From assembly GCA_955652025.1 (NCBI GenBank), contig CATPAO010000100.1, positions 1 to 9,188 of the forward strand: a DNA stretch of 9,188 bases, given 5' to 3'. Positions 7,601 to 9,188 of this stretch are shown one piece after another; position 1 is the first letter of the stretch, and every line of letters begins with the position of its first letter. Origin of the DNA: Casimicrobiaceae bacterium (GTDB taxonomy: Bacteria > Pseudomonadota > Gammaproteobacteria > Burkholderiales > Casimicrobiaceae). The notes under the pieces are model-generated. The model was not told the origin of the DNA and ran no database searches. It worked only from the letters and a program-made list of their open reading frames with translations. Both the position numbers and the translations under genes were made by a program.

Positions 7601-8722
7601 ATGAGCGATGAGCGGTTCGCGATCGCGGTGGTCGGCGGCGGGCTTGTCGGCGCCGCGGTCGCGTTCGGGTTGCGCACGCTCGGCCCGCGCCTGGTCGTCG
7701 TCGACGAAGGCGATAGCGCATTTCGCGCCGCACGCGGCAACTTCGGTCTCGTCTGGGTGCAGGGCAAAGGCAGGGGTTCGCCGCCGTACGGAAGCTGGAC
7801 GCAGCATTCGGCGCGTGAATGGCCGAAGCTCGCGGCGGACTTGGCGGCCGAGACCGGCATCGATGTCGCGCTGCGCCAAGGGGGCGGAATTCATCTCTGC
7901 CTCTGCCGCGACGAGCTCGACGCGCGCGCGAAGCGAATGACCGACCTGTTGGCGCAACCCGGGTTCGAGCGGTACGACATCGAGATGCTCGACCCTGCCG
8001 GCATTGCGAGGCGGCTGCCGGCGGTCGGTCCCGCAGTGGTCGGTGGCACCTACTGTGCGCTCGACGGCGACTGCAATCCGCTTCGGCTTTTTGCCGCGCT
8101 TCTGGCGGCGCTCGAGCACGCGCGATGCGAATACACCGCCGATGCACGCGTGGACACGATCGAGCCGGCGAGCGGACGCTTTGTGTTGCGCACGCGCGCC
8201 GGCGTCATCGAAGCCGAACGCGTCGTGCTCGCCGCGGGGCTGGGCAACGCGCGGCTCGCGCCGATGGTCGGACTCGCCGCGCCGGTGCATCCCAACAAGG
8301 GCCAAGTGCTCGTGCTGGAGCGGATGCCGCCGTTCCTGGCGTTGCCCATCGCAACCCTCCGCCAGACCGACGACGGCACGGTGCTGGTCGGCGATTCGCA
8401 GCAGGACGCGGGCTTCGACGAGACGCTCGATCCGGCCGTGCTCGCGACGATGGCGGCGCGCGCGGTCGCGGCGTTTCCCGCGCTTGCCGCTGCGAACGTC
8501 GTACGTGCGTGGGCGGCGTTGCGTGTCATGTCGCCGGACGGCTTTCCGATCTACGCCGAATCGCGTCAGCATCCCGGCGCGTACGTCGTGTCGTGTCACA
8601 GCGGCGTCACGCTCGCCGCCGTCCATGCGCACGTGTTGGCGCCGGCGATTCTGGTCGGTCGATGGCCGCCCGAATGCGCCGTCTTCGCGCCGGACCGGTT
8701 CGATGTTCACGCGGCTGCCTGA
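7601..8722 (+). CDS. FAD-dependent amino-acid/opine oxidase subunit (DAO family)
   Basis: 373 aa flavoprotein of the DAO fold, like HcnC, the B subunit of opine oxidase, or the catalytic subunit of D-hydroxyproline dehydrogenase. The N-terminus carries the FAD dinucleotide motif IAVVGGGLVGAA (8-19), with acidic D35/E36 at the end of the second strand. RGNFGLVWVQGKGRG (45-59), GDCNPLRLFAALL (156-168), VVLAAGLGN (208-216) and CHSGVTLAAVHAH (332-344) fit this family. No signal peptide is seen. The likely reaction is oxidation of a C-N bond in an amino acid or secondary amine, with electrons passed to the next two gene products rather than to oxygen. The substrate cannot be read from the sequence. 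The gene order DAO, [2Fe-2S], FAD/NAD(P) differs from hcnABC. Its last 20 bases overlap the next gene, implying coupled translation. Confidence 0.9.
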   Translation: MSDERFAIAVVGGGLVGAAVAFGLRTLGPRLVVVDEGDSAFRAARGNFGLVWVQGKGRGSPPYGSWTQHSAREWPKLAADLAAETGIDVALRQGGGIHLCLCRDELDARAKRMTDLLAQPGFERYDIEMLDPAGIARRLPAVGPAVVGGTYCALDGDCNPLRLFAALLAALEHARCEYTADARVDTIEPASGRFVLRTRAGVIEAERVVLAAGLGNARLAPMVGLAAPVHPNKGQVLVLERMPPFLALPIATLRQTDDGTVLVGDSQQDAGFDETLDPAVLATMAARAVAAFPALAAANVVRAWAALRVMSPDGFPIYAESRQHPGAYVVSCHSGVTLAAVHAHVLAPAILVGRWPPECAVFAPDRFDVHAAA

Positions 8723-8987
8723 CGTTACTGCCGCCGCCGTCGAGATCACGATCGACGGCGCTTGTTTCGGCGCGCGCGACGGCGATACGGTGACGGCTGC
8801 GCTACTCGCCGCCGGCGCGATCGTTTGCCGCACGACGCCGGTGGGCGGCGCGCCGCGCGGGCCGTATTGCATGATGGGCGCCTGCTTCGACTGTGTGGTC
8901 GAAATCGACGGATGCCCGAATGTCCGGGGCTGCATGACGCGCGTGGCGCCGGGTATGCGGATCGTCACGCGCGCGGAGGGACGATAG
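8703..8987 (+). CDS. Small [2Fe-2S] ferredoxin-like dehydrogenase subunit (Fer2_4, HcnA-like)
   Basis: 94 aa electron-transfer subunit. The region VEITIDGACFGARDGDTVTAALLAAG (13-38) is the ferredoxin-like beta-grasp start. It is followed by GPYCMMGACFDCVVEIDG and GCMTRV, giving cluster ligands C56, C61, C64 and C77 in the C-x4-C-x2-C-x12-C pattern of HcnA-type proteins. C71 is an extra Cys. The ATG at 8703 lies inside the 3' end of the oxidase gene in a different frame. This start gives a normal length, whereas the reading frame stays open far upstream only as a GC-rich shadow. The protein should relay electrons between the DAO-like subunit and the FAD/NAD(P) subunit. It ends two bases before the next ATG. 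Confidence 0.9.
   Translation: MFTRLPDVTAAAVEITIDGACFGARDGDTVTAALLAAGAIVCRTTPVGGAPRGPYCMMGACFDCVVEIDGCPNVRGCMTRVAPGMRIVTRAEGR
8975..8980 (+). promoter_or_regulatory. Ribosome binding site deciding the start of the last gene
   Basis: GGAGGG lies nine bases before the ATG at 8990, inside the last codons of the [2Fe-2S] gene. It supports initiation upstream of the repeat. No ATG, GTG or TTG occurs in frame between the repeat and the Rossmann fold. Confidence 0.65.
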
Positions 8988-8989
8988 CG

Positions 8990-9188
8990 ATGAGCGCCGC
9001 AGGGCCGCCCCAAGGCGCGAGTTACGCCCCCAGGAGGGCAGCGCAGCGGCGTACGCCACAAGCGTGGGGAGATCATCCAGGCGGGATCGACGTCGCAGTC
9101 GTCGGCGCTGGACCCGCAGGGCTCGCCGCTGCGACGCTGTGTGCCGGCTACGGACTCGCGACGGCCCTTTTCGACGAGAATGCGGCGC
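8990..9188 (+). CDS. FAD/NAD(P)-dependent oxidoreductase subunit, 5' part only
   Basis: The first 66 codons are in the window and the gene runs off the right edge. Residues 33-48 (IDVAVVGAGPAGLAAA) carry the GxGxxG dinucleotide-binding motif, followed by GLATALFDEN with an acidic end of the second strand. This fits the HcnB / opine oxidase A-type subunit expected after a DAO-like and a [2Fe-2S] subunit. Such proteins normally begin only a few residues before this motif. Here residues 5-27 are encoded by a copy of the dispersed repeat (9002-9069), giving a Pro-, Ala-, Gln- and Arg-rich N-terminal extension. The frame has no stop through the repeat, and the RBS and ATG lie before it. The rest of the protein, including the second nucleotide-binding site and any C-terminal Cys, cannot be seen. 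Confidence 0.85.
   Translation, partial: MSAAGPPQGASYAPRRAAQRRTPQAWGDHPGGIDVAVVGAGPAGLAAATLCAGYGLATALFDENAA
9002..9069 (+). repeat. Dispersed GC-rich palindromic repeat inside a coding sequence
   Basis: The element begins GGGCCGCCCCAAGG, whose inverted copy is at 2-15. It then has an imperfect hairpin GCCCCCAGGAGGGC (9026-9039), a perfect 10-base palindrome GGCGTACGCC (9048-9057) and the end block AGCGTGGGGA (9061-9070). This order (GGGCCGCCCC, a C-run/G-run hairpin, GCAGCG, a variable palindrome, GCGTGGGG) matches from memory a short REP/MITE-like repeat scattered between genes of Burkholderiales and Rhodocyclales. It codes for no protein of its own. The right boundary is approximate. It lies within codons 5-27 of the final gene. 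Confidence 0.7.

Noticed and set aside
6013..7860. Long open frame on the minus strand opposite mpl (615 codons), and others at 7517-9076 (-), 1636-3003 (+), 4754-5824 (+) and 3341-4351 (-).
   Set aside because: They lie over genes with clear family motifs, have Arg/His/Ala-rich low-complexity translations without recognisable domains, and are expected from strong GC bias at third codon positions.
8004..8702. Upstream extension of the [2Fe-2S] frame to position 8004.
   Set aside because: This part lies over the DAO-like gene in another frame and is Arg/Ser-rich. The ferredoxin homology starts only after the ATG at 8703.
1..9015. The 14-base inverted repeats at 2-15 and 9002-9015 could look like the ends of a 9-kb transposon.
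   Set aside because: No transposase or integrase lies between them, the genes are ordinary chromosomal ones, and the motif looks like the end of a short dispersed repeat with its own internal hairpins.
7601..9188. Calling the last three genes hcnABC (hydrogen cyanide synthase).
   Set aside because: The subunit order differs from hcnA-hcnB-hcnC, and the shared motifs are common to opine oxidases and D-hydroxyproline dehydrogenases, so the substrate cannot be decided.

Overview
The window is GC-rich, almost fully coding chromosomal DNA, most likely from a proteobacterium and probably a betaproteobacterium. This rests on the gene set (Mpl, a TPR/GT41 protein, a DUF486 protein, a periplasmic-type prolyl oligopeptidase, a three-part amino-acid/opine-type dehydrogenase). 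It also rests on a short GC-rich dispersed repeat of a kind I recall from Burkholderiales and Rhodocyclales intergenic regions. The taxonomic call is inference; there is no rRNA or other marker.

Layout. Positions 1-15 are the end of an inverted, truncated copy of the repeat. A sensor histidine kinase follows (32-1639, +), probably the second gene of a two-component pair whose regulator lies off the left edge. It converges with a secreted prolyl oligopeptidase (1660-3819, -). A 115-base divergent intergenic region (3820-3934) then separates the peptidase from a run of six same-strand genes. These are a four-helix DUF486 membrane protein (3935-4294), a TPR/GT41 glycosyltransferase (4326-6218), mpl (6220-7581), a FAD-dependent amino-acid oxidase-like subunit (7601-8722), a small [2Fe-2S] protein (8703-8987), and the start of a FAD/NAD(P) oxidoreductase (8990 to the edge). 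Gaps are 31, 1, 19, -20 and 2 bases, so they could be one transcription unit.

How they work together. The last three genes look like one enzyme of the hydrogen cyanide synthase / opine oxidase / D-hydroxyproline dehydrogenase type. The DAO-like flavoprotein would oxidise an amino acid or N-substituted amino acid, and electrons would pass through the [2Fe-2S] subunit and the second flavoprotein. Mpl reattaches recycled murein tripeptide to UDP-MurNAc. The GT41 protein may modify a protein. Why these are linked is not evident.

The most unusual point is a second copy of the repeat (about 9002-9069) inside the coding sequence of the last gene, just after its ATG. It is open in frame and predicts an extra N-terminal segment made of translated repeat, ahead of the Rossmann fold. 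I did not find CRISPR, tRNA, rRNA, transposase, phage or defence genes, nor a clearly new system.
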